From Nyssa sinensis (lineage: Eukaryota; Streptophyta; Magnoliopsida; Cornales; Nyssaceae): DNA of 64,000 nt. The notes under the pieces are model-generated. The model was not told the origin of the DNA and did no database searches. It saw nothing but the letters and a program-made list of their open reading frames with translations. Location of the stretch: the NCBI GenBank assembly GCA_008638375.1, contig CM018031.1, forward strand, positions 4,240,562 to 4,304,561. Direction: 5' to 3'. Positions 45,851 to 58,581 of this stretch are shown here, in pieces. Position 1 is the stretch's first letter; each line of letters begins with the position of its first letter. Both the position numbers and the translations under genes were made by a program.

Positions 45851-47538
45851 TTAAGTTGGGGTTCTGAAACTGTCTCCTGTAAAATCATTATTCTGGCTTC
45901 CAAAGGCAGACAACAGCCAAAACTCCTGCTTCATCTTTTTAAACTCTCTTGACAACCTGAATTTCAAAAACTCTAATGCTGCTGAAAACAATCTTGAGTT
46001 TTCCATTATGGAGCTCTGCTGATATTCAAGAATCCATGTACTTCGATCTAACTGCACAACAGAGGAGCTCCATTTTCCGAGTACCCATGAACTGTTCTCC
46101 TTTCGAATTGAATACCTCAGCTTCCCATTAGACCACTGGTCAAATAAAAACCAAAAATTCAAGTGAGCGAATGGCATCAACTATAATCTTATAGGAATGA
46201 AATGAGCTTAAACCCACTCCTCATATCAATTTCATTGCAAAATCATAAACTTAACCATCATATATATGATTATATGATTGTATTCATGCAAAGAAAACAT
46301 AACCTTTATGTAATCAAACAATCACACAACTTGGATAAATGAAGAGACAATTTTGGGTTTACCTCAGTTACTCTTCCTGATAGGACAGTGAATGATCTTG
46401 ATGAGAATTCACTTGTAAGCAATCCAGCAGTCTGCAAAGGCCATCCCCATATGCTTACGTCCTCTGTTGTGGATTTGTACAATGTGCACCATGAATTTAA
46501 GAGCAAGCCATCCTAAAATGCAATTTTTCCTATAATTAGTACTCAACTCAATAAAGTTTTATCCCAGTTAGTGAGATTGGGTTCGATTTAATATCATTTC
46601 TCAGTTAAACTACAAATTGTCACTTCTTTTTTCTTATTTTTACAACATATATTTTGGTCACCTCTGCCCTTAGCATGGTGTTTTGCTTTCATTAGTCTAA
46701 AAAAAGTAAACAAAAATAAAAAATAAAAGACAATAAAATGTCACAAAAAAATTACAAGAAAAAAAATTGTTGAACAATGGTTAAAATAAAATACCTGATT
46801 GATTTCCCATGTAGAATCAATAAAGCTACAGTTTGAAACCTTCCCATGAACCAAACCCTGTAGTTCTTTCTTCAGGAATTCCATTCTTTCATTCATATCT
46901 TGCAAAACCCAAGATTTCTCAGCCACATTCTTTACTTTTTTGGCTGACAATTCGGGTTGTAAAAACCTAGTAACCACCCAAGAAAATCCACACTCTGCAG
47001 CAAAAATCAAGTTCAGACACAAAAACAATCTCACCAGCATAAACCTAAAACGCAACTCTTTATTCTTGCTCTTCATCTTCGCGTGAGAAATCATTCTCGC
47101 CGTGGAATTTAGGGTTGGAGACATCGTAAACCGAGGGGCACTTGATCTTGGTGGCGTCGACATAACTGAGGGATTGAACGAAATTGGGCTTCGTGGAACC
47201 GGTTTCGAAGCTGAAAACTTTGTCAGTGAGCCTCTCTGAATGCTCTTCGGCATGAGGTCGAGGGTGGCATTGATGCTGGCCAAGCACATGTCGCATTCAC
47301 AATTGGCGTCTTTTCGGCATTTCGGGAAGTAACAACTATCTCGGGTTTCAGATCCATCGTCCATGCTGGTTGTGGTGGTGGTAGATTTTACGGAGGACGA
47401 TGACGATAGAACGACTGTTTTCATGGCTTCTTGGTTTTCTGAGCTTCTCTCTGCCTTTTTCTGTATGGGCTTGTGGTTCGCTTTCTGGAAATCTTTGGCA
47501 TTAACTAGGGGTTTTGAAATTTGAATTCTAACGGTCAT
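45851..47538 (-). CDS. Plant membrane protein of unknown function with conserved Cys motif
   Basis: Three exons, 47538-46795, 46512-46363 and 46135-45851, join in phase 0 into 392 residues. The N-terminal third is Ser/Thr- and Lys-rich. A conserved Cys cluster, CYFPKCRKDANCECDMCLAS, lies at residues about 69-88, followed by LDLMPKSIQRGSLTKF. A hydrophobic helix (FMLVRLFLCLNLIFAAECGF, about residues 165-190) suggests one membrane span. The C-terminal region (IWGWPLQTAGLLTSEFSSRS, STWILEYQQSSIMENSRLFS, FWLLSAFGSQ) looks like a folded domain found in similar uncharacterised plant proteins. I recall annotation links to sterol isomerase/sigma-receptor-like names but cannot support them. The start could also be the Met at residue 39 (MKTVVL). 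No lesions seen. Confidence 0.85.
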
Positions 47539-48435
47539 ATGGGAATGGTCAAATGGTTTGGCATTTACAAATTATTTTTTCAAAATGACTGAAATATCCT
47601 TACTCTTTTCATATTATTACACTGTCACACAAGAACGCTTTAACAGTCTAAATTTTACGACTTTATTGGTGTGCACATATCCTTATTTTATACCATCTAA
47701 ACATACAGTGATAATTAAAATCAAGAGCTTTTTATATGCTGATCTTATATACAGTCTTTGTTTCTCCAATTGATTATTCTTTTTATAATGTTTGATTGAG
47801 GTTACACAACTGATAGTTTAAGTGAAGGCTCTTGGGAGGCTTTGGCTATTGAATTCAAGAAAATGAATATGACAACCATCAACACATATCATCCAGGAAA
47901 GGGAAAAATCATGTAAGACTTTTACATTAAGTTGGTAGGCATATCTCATAATATTTTATGTTTGTGTAAAATGGATTAATTAGAATACTTGATTGGTAGA
48001 GAATAAACCGGATGAGCCCAATTTGTTAATGTTGATTGTGAAAATACATTAATTTTGATGCACCTTAGTTACGTGTTATTTTGTAAGGCATTCTTATGGG
48101 TTTTTTTTTTATTTTTATTTTTTTATGAATATGTGTGAAACTTTTATTAACAGTCTTTATGAGTTCGGACTTGTGTTTTTGTTTATCAACTGTTACTTGT
48201 CTACACTTGATCATGTAGATATGACTGGCTAGCAGTTGAGTTCTTGCTGTCTGATATGTTCTTGTGCTGGTGCATGTATTTTGTTTTATGATCTCATATA
48301 GTCATATCTTCTGCAATTCCTTGCTTATATATCCATGATTGAATAATTTAAGAAAGATTCTTACTAGCTGAACATGCCTTTTAAACACCCTTTTAAGAAA
48401 GTTTCATATCTTGATGACTCAACTGTAGCAAATAA

Positions 48436-48838
48436 CTCAGTGGGTGTTTGGTGGGCTGTTTCCCCTGCCCAAAATGGGGTTTTGAGATCAAAACTTGGTT
48501 TGTCAAAATGTTGGGTGTTTCACATTTTTCTCAAAATGTGGTTTTGGTCATGGGATCTATCAAATTTCGTTTGCAAAATAGAATTTTGTAAACATTAGAA
48601 AATCTGTCTTTTCAAACGGTTTTGACTTTTCACAAAATTATATATTACTCAATATATACAATATAAGAGATAATAGAGAAAATTTACAGTGTAGAATCAC
48701 TTTTACATAATATTTATTAAAAACTCAAATAACAAATTGATTATGCTGTAATCAATTCTAAGAATTCATTTTTTAAATAATTAATTATTTAGAATCAATT
48801 CTCTAAAATTTGAAATTCTCCAAACGAGGCCTTAGTAC
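48436..48838 (+). mobile_element. MITE, copy 1 of a pair
   Basis: It begins near AGTGGGTGTTTGGTGGG and ends TCCAAACGAGGCCTTA. Internal CCCAAAATGGGGTTTTG, TTCTCAAAATGTGGTTTTGG and ATCTATCAAATTTCGTTTGC match the element at 53698-54088, in the same orientation. Non-coding. Confidence 0.65.
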
Positions 48839-49249
48839 TGGCCTTATATACACCCATCTTTGAAATTTATGGACCATAATGGTGAAAATATGTATGCCAG
48901 GGTTGAATTAAATCTCTTTCATCCTCCAGGACTGGCTTGCAGCTTTTAAAAAGCATGATGTATTTGCTTCATTTGAGAATCAGTTCATGGTAAAATTCGT
49001 CATGTTTTATTGAATGGCCAGATGGTATTGACTTCAGCTCATTGGAATAGCATGAAGTTCAAGTTTAATGAAAGCCGTTCTTTTTGAAGTTGAACTAAGC
49101 AACACTCCCTCCTAGATGCTAAATGGTGATGAGAATCTGCATTTTTCTCTTGTATGTTTCCATAGAATCTCAGAAGGAGGATGGTTAGAACATATAATTA
49201 ATAGTTCATTCTCTGGTTGACTAAGACATCTACAAATTGTCCTAATTCC

Positions 49250-49550
49250 CTCAAGAACAGAGAAAGTATTTGGTCTCATAGGACACCATGTGATCATGTC
49301 ATCCCTCCATGTCAATATAATTTACAGTAGTTATCCATCACTGAAACATAACATGGTTACGTGGTGCCTCAGGGAACACCCAAAATATTTTTTCCAAGAA
49401 CAGAAAAAGTATTCAATATCCTAAGATACTACGTGACCATACCGTATCTGGTCCACACCATCCTCCAGTTGACATAACCTGACATAATTATCCACCATTG
49501 GAGGGTGGCATGGATATGTGATGCCCCGGAGACACCCAAAATGTTTCTCT
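49250..49550 (+). repeat. Diverged tandem duplication, period about 150 bp
   Basis: Both copies contain CAAGAACAGA-AAAGTATT, then TATCCA-CA-TG and a CACCCAAAATATTT/CACCCAAAATGTTT ending (about 49250-49393 and 49394-49550). Roughly 75 percent similar by eye. Confidence 0.55.
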
Positions 49551-50964
49551 CAAGAGTTATGCTATTTATCACAAATTTCTGTATTAAATTTTGTTTTCCA
49601 AATAACGTATTAAGCGAGATATCATTAAATAGTGTGTCTTTTACATCGCCAAAAATCTTCTGTCACATTAGTTAAGATTCAAAAATCTAGAACAATTAAT
49701 ATTATTGTACCCACGGTGAGCAGGCAATGGAACATGGTTGGGACCATGAAATCAGCACACCTGGGGAAATGATTGGGACCACATAACTCTTAGGAATTTG
49801 ATTCGAGATGCCACGGCAACGGCATAATGTGCGGTAAGGGATTCCAGGTTGCTCTGTTGATATATGTGAATGCAGAAAAAAAGTCTTTTAAGTAGTAAGA
49901 TAGCGTGAAAAATTTTCTTGCTCATTTAAATCAATTACTAATATGTAACAAAAATAATAGTCAACTTGCCAACAACTAATTTTGATGAGCGTAAACGTTT
50001 TTTTTCATGAATATGTGATCACCTTAAACACCACGTTTGACAAGAACAAGAACAATATAAATACATCACCAATTAATGGCATTTGCGTGTCATATATATA
50101 TACACACACACCCACATATTAATTGGATGCCCGTATTATGTGCGAGATTTGTTATTCATAGCATGTTAGAGGAAATTCATCAATTTACTCTTAAAGTCTA
50201 TACCTCTATATCACAGTTCAGATTGAACAAACATAGGGAAAATTGATGCCCAAAGTAATGCATATTCCTATTCTATGACAGTGATCTCTTAAGTAACATC
50301 CAAACATTGTCGGGCCTCTCTTTTTCATCTCAATTGATTTTCTTTATTTTGGGTTGTTTTCTAATGCTTAAGACAATAGTAAAATGTTCAAAGTGTTATG
50401 AGTTGAGTATGAAAACAACCACTTTATGCAACAATAACGTCAAATGGTAGGTGAATTAGTTCAACAGAACAGAAAGGAGTTCTAATAGTGAGACAAGGTA
50501 TGAGATATTAAAATAAAAAACTCTTTAATTCCCTTTCTTAACCAGTGATTAATTATAGTGGAGAATAAAAAAACCTTTTAGTTAAATAATTGAAGCAAAT
50601 AGCATAATGCTTAATTAGCACTTTCTGGTGTAGTTGAAAGTTGACCCTTGCTGTTTTAAATTAATATGCATACAAATCATGTTTAGATCTGTTATATATT
50701 ATTTATCTTCTAGGGTTTTGATTATCATGTGAAACAAAGAAGGGATTATGAATTTACAAAGATAGGAGAAATATGGGAAACCCTTATCTTCAAAGTCCAA
50801 TGTTTCTTCATTTTCATCTTTCAACACAAATGTTTTATTTATTCCTTCAAAAAAAATCTAAAATGTTTATGAATTATAAATAAATTAGTGCTTTAAACCT
50901 TTTTTATTTTGTAGTTAATACTTTAGTAAACAAGCTAAAAAAATCATTAAAAAACTATCATCTA

Positions 50965-51412
50965 GTGAATATTGTAATTCAAAAAAACAAAAGGAAAAAA
51001 AAGAAGAGAAAATTTAGCTGTCCTTCTTGTGAGCATGATGCATACCCTGGCTTGAATTTGTTTTTCTTGGGGGAAAAAACAGAGGCTCAATACAAAGTCT
51101 AAAAAAAAGTCCACCCTCGCCCTTCCTTTTTCCCGGGAAAATCTTCATTTTTGGGAAAATGAAAAGGTAGAATGGTTTCTTCATTACCATTTGACTTGTT
51201 TGAATAAAGTGAAATTGTGAATATTGTGATTCAGAAAGAAAATGAAAAGGACAAAAAGAAGAAGAGAACATATAGATGCGTAGCATGACTTGAATTTTCT
51301 CTTGGGGCGGAGAAACAGAGGCTCCACCCCCCTCTTTTCCTGGAAAAATCTTCATTTGGGGAAAATGAGAAGGTATAATGGTTTCTTCAATACCATTTGA
51401 TTTGTTTGAATA
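50965..51412 (-). repeat. Tandem duplication, period about 252 bp, downstream of the DUF1677 gene
   Basis: GTGAATATTGTAATTCA at 50965 recurs as GTGAATATTGTGATTCA at 51217, and each copy goes on to GAGAA, CTTGAATTT, ACAGAGGCTC, AAATCTTCATTT and GGTTTCTTCA stretches. The 113-codon open frame across it is an accident of the duplication. Confidence 0.7.
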
Positions 51413-51664
51413 AAGCGAAATTCTTCTTCCTTTTTTATAAGAAAAAAAATATTGTTCAAAGACAATACTTCCCTAGGAAAATTGCTCTCTCTGAAGAGAG
51501 GAAAAGAAAATGAAAATACCCATATCAAGAAAAGGAAAAAACAAAACTAGGAAGAAACCTCCATTGAAATAACATCCCCTGTACAAGACAAGATGAGATT
51601 TTTAGCCATGAAAGGCTGTCAAACCTTATTCCAACCAAAGATGAGCCCTTCCCTTTGTTTCTAC

Positions 51665-52027
51665 CTAGTAATAAGAGAAAGATGACTCATCTCCTACTTG
51701 AGACGTGCTTGTTGATCTTGAGCACTTCTTGGAAGAAGATGGGGAAGATGACAAATCACCTGACCGCCTCCTCAGCATCTGCCTCATCCCGTCGGCGACT
51801 CGAACGGCCGGGTTCGATTTATATTTACGACAAAATGACATGTGAGCTTTCACAGCTTCTTCCATCCCAGATGGCTTCTTTCCTCTGTTAACTTCATCTC
51901 TAACAGCTTCTGAACACAACCCACATAGCCATTTACCATCAAATTTTGCCTTCACTTGACTTATATAGTCTTGGGTGCAATCCTCTTTCAACCCACAACA
52001 ATCACACTTTGCCAATTCAATATCCAT
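51665..52027 (-). CDS. DUF1677 family protein
   Basis: A single exon encodes 120 residues. The DUF1677 domain (PF07911) spans residues about 5-75: a Cys cluster CDCCGLKEDC, then KFDGKWLCGLCSEAVRDEV, and further on a conserved AHMSFCRKYKSNPAVRVADG. The C-terminal 40 residues are Ser-rich and low in complexity. The Cys pairs suggest a small zinc-binding fold; function is unknown. The start at MDIELAKCDCC is the only one that fits. A TATA-like stretch lies about 90 bases upstream and a (GA)n tract about 190-250 bases upstream. No lesions. Confidence 0.92.
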   Translation of the reverse strand: MDIELAKCDCCGLKEDCTQDYISQVKAKFDGKWLCGLCSEAVRDEVNRGKKPSGMEEAVKAHMSFCRKYKSNPAVRVADGMRQMLRRRSGDLSSSPSSSKKCSRSTSTSQVGDESSFSYY

Positions 52028-52115
52028 TTCTTTATCTTTTCACAGCCTAAAAAAACCTCTCAACTATCAAGTGTTTCCAACTAGTGTAAACAGATTCAAA
52101 CAAAGTGATCTTTTC

Positions 52116-52124
52116 TATATATAT
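52116..52124 (-). promoter_or_regulatory. TATA-like element upstream of the DUF1677 gene
   Basis: On the minus strand the sequence CATATATATAG lies about 90 bases before the start codon, a plausible spacing for a core promoter. Motif only. Confidence 0.4.
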
Positions 52125-52213
52125 GTATTTGCCTATGGTTACTCATGACTTGGGGTTGATGGCGGTATTGCCGTGAGAACTAAGAAGTGTTTGGTTGATG
52201 TTTGAGAGCTTTT

Positions 52214-52218
<5 letters not shown>

Positions 52219-52277
<59 letters not shown>
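52219..52277. repeat. (GA)n microsatellite near the DUF1677 promoter
   Basis: About 29 uninterrupted GA units. Relative to the minus-strand gene it is a CT tract about 190-250 bases upstream of the ATG. GA/CT tracts near plant promoters can bind BPC/GAGA-binding factors; that role is inferred. Confidence 0.85.
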
Positions 52278-52281
<4 letters not shown>

Positions 52282-52801
52282 TATTAGGGAAAGCTGCCAT
52301 AATTTCCTCCATGTTCTAAGGGACATGAAGCAGTGGAAAATGAGACAATGTGGTCTTGGGGGGGCTCACCCAAGTGTGTGGCCCTTTCTAGCATTTAGAA
52401 CTCAACTGAGGGAAGGGGTTAAACATGATTTTGTATTCTCTACCTCTCTTTGTCATTTTCTTTTTTGTATTTGTTAGTGGTTACTTTAGGGTAGTTTTTT
52501 TCTTTTGGTTGATTGACAGTTACTTTCGGTTGAGATGGTTTGAGTTTAGCTTCACTTGGCTCTTAGTGGCTCCACTCTTGGCTTGGGTTGTATAATTTTG
52601 AGAAATTATCAGTGGTGCTGGATTAGTGGTTCTAACCTATTATGTGCTATCATGTATGTATAGAAGATGTTTGGTTTTAAAAATACGAAAACAACTTTTG
52701 CATATATGACACTTTTTGATTAGTATGGGTATATTGACATGGTAAATATTTTAAGATTATTCAATAATTTTTTTGTATGTTTTTGGCCATCTTCATTGGA
52801 T

Positions 52802-53117
52802 GCAAGGGCAGAGCCACATAGGGAGCTTGGCCGGGCTCCCGGCCCCCCCTCAAATTTCAAGAAAAAAAATTTATACATGTAAAACTTTGATCATTTTTAA
52901 ATTAACTCATTCAAAATTTAGACTCAACTCAATCTTTATCCATTATCCTCTCATTTTTCACCCAAAACTATAACTCATCTCTCAAATTTTTTACACAACC
53001 TAATCTTTATTTATTATTTATCACATTTTTATCCAAAAATTTTGGCCCATCCCAAAAATTTTCTTTAAATTTTTTCTAGCTCCACCCTAATTTTTTTCCT
53101 ACTTATGCCCTTGATTG
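52802..53117 (+). mobile_element. Possible non-autonomous DNA element
   Basis: It starts near CAAGGGCAGAGCCAC and ends near TATGCCCTTG, short inverted ends. It contains a CCGGGCTCCCGGCCCCCCCT tract followed by AT-rich sequence and CTAGCTCCACCC near the right end. This GAGCC/GGCTCC style is common in decayed plant repeats. Borders uncertain. Confidence 0.4.
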
Positions 53118-53697
53118 TATGCATATGAAACAATAAGCTATAAATAATACAATTATAATGTTACAAAGTAACAAAAGAGTACAGAACCTAGTGGTAAAAA
53201 AAATTATACTTTCAAAGGCCTGTAGATCCCCAGTACTTGCAAATAGAAATTTGGGGCCAAATTTTGTTTTGTTTATATTTTATTTACAAACACAGATACA
53301 TATACATACACACAAAATGAGATTTTAACTTTCACATGTATTTCACAGCGGCTTCAAGTTCAAGGTACCATTAGGTTGTCTGAGTAAGGCAAAACTTTCT
53401 CAGGAAAATTTCGATATTAGTCCACATTTCTATATTGTCACCCAATTAATTTGCAGAATTAATTTTTGTTTGAATTTCAGTCAAAATAATTTTTTTTTTA
53501 AAAAAAAAATTGGATATGGCTAAATTCTTTTAAAGGCCTATGTTTGCAATTTATTTGTGTCTAAAGTTGTTTATCATTTTAAGAATTTGTTTGTATATTT
53601 ATTTGTTAGATTTTTTTTTATTCTAATTATTTTCATCTAGGAATAAAATACAACCACTAAAAGATAGAGACTTATTTGCATAACATTGTCCTTGACT

Positions 53698-54088
53698 AAG
53701 TTGGTGTTTGGCAAAGCCTTTGCCTTACCCAAAATGGGATTTTGGTTAAAATGGTATGTATTTAGCATTTTTCTCAAAATGTGATTGTAATAATGGGATC
53801 CATCAAATTTTGTTCGCAAAATGAGATTTTGAAAACACAAAAAAGAAAATCTATTTTCTCAAACAATTTTGACTTTTAACAAATATTGCATCTGGACGCA
53901 CCACTTATACAAGATCTAATATAATACAATACAAAAGAAAAAAATCATAATGCAAAATAATTTTTTCAAAATTTTTATAAACATTTAAAATTTTAAATAA
54001 GAAACTAATTATATTATAATTAATTTTTGTGAATTTATTCTTCAAAAATCAATTTTTTAAAATCTAAAACACTCCAAAGGGATCTTAA
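53698..54088 (+). mobile_element. MITE, copy 2 of a pair
   Basis: It shares the start (TTGGTGTTTGGCAAAG), middle (TTCTCAAAATGTGATTGT, GGGATCCATCAAATTTTGTT) and end (CTCCAAAGGGATCTTAA) with the element at 48436-48838. Non-coding. Confidence 0.65.
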
Positions 54089-54437
54089 TCAATCTTAACA
54101 CCCTCCAACCCACCCGCAACCAAAAGAAAAGGCTGCTTTGACTATTTTAAAGGCCTAACTGAGCTATTTATAATGCAAGAAGCAACGATTGATAGGCAAT
54201 TAATGTATAGAGGATTTATAGTCTTCAATCTCATGTAAATGTCAAACATTCACACGTTATGAATATTTATTGAGATAGCAGCATTTTGGGACTGTATTGC
54301 GTGTCTCCTGCATATAGTCCGAGAGGGTGTCATCTCAACGTGACATTGCGATTGACAACTCCTGATTTGATGCACCTCATTTGGCAACTCAAAATAAATA
54401 GAAGAAGAAATAGAAATAATAATAATCATACATGTTA

Positions 54438-54580
54438 AAGGTATGCTTGGCGCTGTGTGATGGTTTGAAATTATAGGGTCATTATGTGATTTTCTTTCAC
54501 ACTGGTTTTTGATTTATGTTGCTCTGCCAAACATATTCGTAGTTGCTATCTATGTAATTTCAAACACACCCTTATATTTT
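54438..54580. mobile_element. Short MITE-like stretch
   Basis: GGTATGCTTGGCG near 54441 and TGCCAAACATATTC near 54526 are roughly inverted. The second half ends with CAAACACACCCTT. Weak evidence. Confidence 0.3.
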
Positions 54581-55949
54581 ATTTAAAATTTTAACGAGCT
54601 ACTAGTCTTTTGAGGGGAACTCTAATTCGTGAGGGGGCCATCTTCGTGGTTCTTCCAAGCTTGTCGTGATCATGCCAGTGATCATGCCAGACGTAGCAAG
54701 ACATTACAATAATTGAGCTTTTGCAATTGTCCAAAACAGAAAAAAAAAAAAGATTTTTTTCTTTCATATTTTTCTTTACTATTCCCTGTGTTTAATTTAT
54801 TGCCTTCACATTTTGGAGCAAATATTTTTTTATTCCAACTTTGCATCCAAACGTTATGTTCTACATTCAAAGACTAAAGTGTCAATATCATGCAATAGGT
54901 CCATTTTTTAAATTAATTACTTAGTGGTTTCAAGTCAATTAATGTGATGTTTTTGGCTTAAGGGAAACATATATCCCTAGGAACCCACTTTTTGTATCCC
55001 ATTTTTCATCTTTCTTTTTTCTTTTCTATTTTTCTTCCTCACACAGTATTGTCTTTGTCACAATAATCAATTATTAAAGATGATACACTAAGATTTTCCA
55101 CATTATAAATTTTTGGTTGGTTTAGGGTTTCTTCCCCCATGATACAATGTTGCTTTCACTTACACTCAGTTGCTTGTCATGTTGACTCATTGATTTTGCT
55201 TGAGGGTTCTCGAATTTGAACAAGAGGTTAGCAATAATTTGCTTCTTTCATTATACTAAAATGCAAAACATGAGTGTTTTACTAAAATAAGAAAAGGACG
55301 AACTGTCAAGCCAAATTAAATTTTTTACACTAGTCAAAACGCGCTTTGTACACGTGTGTGTTTGCGTGTTAATGTGTGTGTGTGTGTATAGACACAAAAA
55401 TCAATTTCCTAACAAAAACAAAGGGTTAAGTTAAAATTCAGGAAAACCCTTTAATATTTAGGCTCACTATTATATATCTTTTAATTTGATTTCATTAGTT
55501 AAACTTGATATGTATATTCCATAAAAGTTTCTATACTATGAAATATTTATTTGGACTCATTTGGGAAATTTCTTTCACCTTTATTTTTGTATTTTTATTC
55601 GCTTTGAAAAAAATGGTTAAGCTTTTAAAATTGCAGTTGTATTAATTTTGTTATTTAAAACACACAAAAATGAGTTTCTTAAAAAGTAATTTTAGGTTAC
55701 CTTTTCCTAAACTGAAAGAAAAAAACACCCCAAACATCAATTAAAATTCATGACTACCATCTTCAAAAAGAAAACAAGAAATTTGTAAGTTGAAGAGAAT
55801 CATGTCCTAGCCTTTTTTTGTAGAAAAGTGACTCTTTTCACGATGAGTTTTTACATTTTTTTGGGTAGATGATCTCAAGGTTAAACTTGGAGACTCACAA
55901 AATTACTTGATCCATCCCTTGGGATTAAGGAGAATCATGTCAACCATGC

Positions 55950-55991
<42 letters not shown>

Positions 55992-57613
55992 TGCTTGTAG
56001 TAGCACTCTTCCTTGCAGATATCATCTTTCCATAGTCATGAATATGAATATATATATATATATATATATATCTTCATCATCCTTCCTCGCAAAGCAAACA
56101 AATCATGATGTGGACTTTATTTAATCAAGCAAATGCACTTGTTTAGTTGATAAGAAACAGATTTTTTAAAGAAGAGATTGTAAAATGGGTGTTATTATTT
56201 TTTGTATAGTACAGTTCACATGATTCATAATTGAAAATATACTTTATCAAAAGAATTATCTAACATGCATGTATGTTAAGATCCAGTACTTTCTAAAGAG
56301 TCAAAGTGATATCTTTAATTACTAATATCATGTTGATTGCATTGGTAAGTCTGATTTGTTAGGTCAATTAAGTCGGCAATGTGGCTGATAATTGCAAGAT
56401 GTCTCTATTACCATCAAATTAATGATCAAATGATTTTATTTTTTATTTTTGAAATGATTGAGTTAAGTATACACACAAAAAAGAGTCGACAATGATCCTT
56501 TTGGATTGATACTTTTGAGAACAGGAGATTTAAGACTGACCCATCTAATTACAGTTTTTGCCTTTTGCTTGATTAAGAAATTGAACTAAAAAGCTCATAC
56601 AGACCATAATTAATCACAATTACTTCTAATTCTGTTGAATTATACAAATTTAAACACATGGTGGATAGAGTTTTTTTTCTTTTGGTATGAAAAGAGAATT
56701 GCCCGTATTTTTTACTATGAGTAAACTCTCTATCCCACAAGACTTTTGCAATAAGTTTTTTTTTTCTTGGGTGGATGGTCCTAAGATTTTACCCTACGAC
56801 TCGCGAAACCTTTCGTGAAACTCCAATCACTTTGGTCTATATGTTGATTAGATTTAACTTGACAATCCTAACTTGACCATGCAAAAACCAACATGATATA
56901 TAGGTAAAATTTGAATAACAATCTTATGATTAAACCAATATAGTCTTGTACCGAATTAACACCGATCAAATTAGGCCAAAATTTTCAGCTCTTATAGGAT
57001 AACAATTATAATCGCGTTTTGTTTGAACCAACAAGCAGTGATGGATACTCCATACGGGGATTGCATATCCCATTGGATTGAATTTTTTTTTAAATGGGAC
57101 TGCACACTATTGTGACACCTTTTAATGTTTTTATGTCATTTGTGTTATAATTCATTAAAAATATAAGTCATAATATACATGTTAAAATATAATCAATCAA
57201 AAAATTAAATTGACACGTGATTCTTACCTAATTGAAAAATGCCTTGGGTTGGGTTAACCTCGGGTGTGGGATACTAATATAGACTTTGTCTTCTTCGATG
57301 TGATATCTAAAATTGCAGAGCCAATTCTCCTTCATGAAGGAAAGGTCTGAATTCCCAGACTCTTAATTAGGCCCACAGATAGACAAACCATGGGCAAGCA
57401 TGTGGGGTTGCCCAGCTTGAAGTTGAAGCACCCCATCCCTATACAAGCATGTTCAAATATTTTGGCTACGTAACGTGCAGTCATCATCAAACCTCCCAAC
57501 CTGTGAATTTTTGTCCAGTAGGTAACCAGCAGTTTCAATGGCCAAAGCTGCGTTACCTATCTTTGTCTCGTGAAGTCACATCGCGGTCCAGACTCCTCAC
57601 ACTAATATACTGC

Positions 57614-57644
<31 letters not shown>

Positions 57645-58357
57645 TAGAGATCAAATTTTGCTTTTGTGTGTATCAATCTATTGTTCCCAAAGAAAAATAA
57701 GGATTTTTCCACTATTTTGGGTATGGCCAACTAATATCATTTATGGTTATCAAGTTTGTTCTTTAAGTAAAGGGATTTCATTATCAGGGTGCTTTGATGT
57801 TTTATGAAAATGGAATGATTCAATTTGTTTCCCCATGACCTTTGAACGAAAAGAAAATATTTAGTATTATTACTTGCAAGATAATAAAGGTTAGATTTTT
57901 TACGCAATGGTAAAGTTATTTTACTATAATTTGAAATTTATAATAAACTTGGTTTAAATTAGTACTATTCAAAAAAATAATAACATTAAAAGTTCAAACT
58001 TATATGAGATAGAGTTTAAAAATTTTATAAATAAAATAACTAAATAAATAAAAATTTAATTCTTAAATCATTCAAAGATTTGGAACAGTAACATTACCTT
58101 AAAAAAAATCAATCTGTTTCGAGTGGCATATAAAGGACAAAACAAAGCATTTCCATTGAATATTCAATAGTTTTCGGGATATATACACATACATATATTT
58201 ATATAATTGTACGATTAAAATCTAACCCCTAGAAAATATTAATCATTTTATGTACTAGTTAGCTTCCCCAGCTCGACAGACTTGGCTTGAAAACAACATT
58301 TAAAGGCGCATACAGCCCTAGTCTTCCAAGGTGCGCTAAGCCATCTTAGAGGGTATA

Positions 58358-58399
<42 letters not shown>

Positions 58400-58534
58400 A
58401 TGGTTTGTTAACCTTTATTTAGAGAAGATTCTTTATTTGTTTTGACATTATGTTGTGTTTTTTGTGATGGGGGTTTAGCTAACCATATCTTAATTTTCTA
58501 AGAATTTGTTAATGAGTTTCTTCCTCTGCATATA

Positions 58535-58581
<47 letters not shown>

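Larger units (their letters stand above)
47539..51664. other. Intergenic region with MITE and tandem duplications, no gene seen
   Basis: Besides the repeats listed separately, no open frame with family-like sequence was found. A stretch near 48905-49090 is less AT-rich but broken by stops. Confidence 0.5.

Noticed and set aside
51014..51355. 113-codon minus-strand open frame
   Set aside because: It lies wholly in a tandem duplication, repeats itself and matches no family.
52202..52477. Open frame with Arg-Glu repeats
   Set aside because: It is a translation of the (GA)n microsatellite.
57449..57807. Overlapping open frames across a (GT)n tract
   Set aside because: Frames with runs of Cys-Val come from the repeat. 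No homology was recognised.
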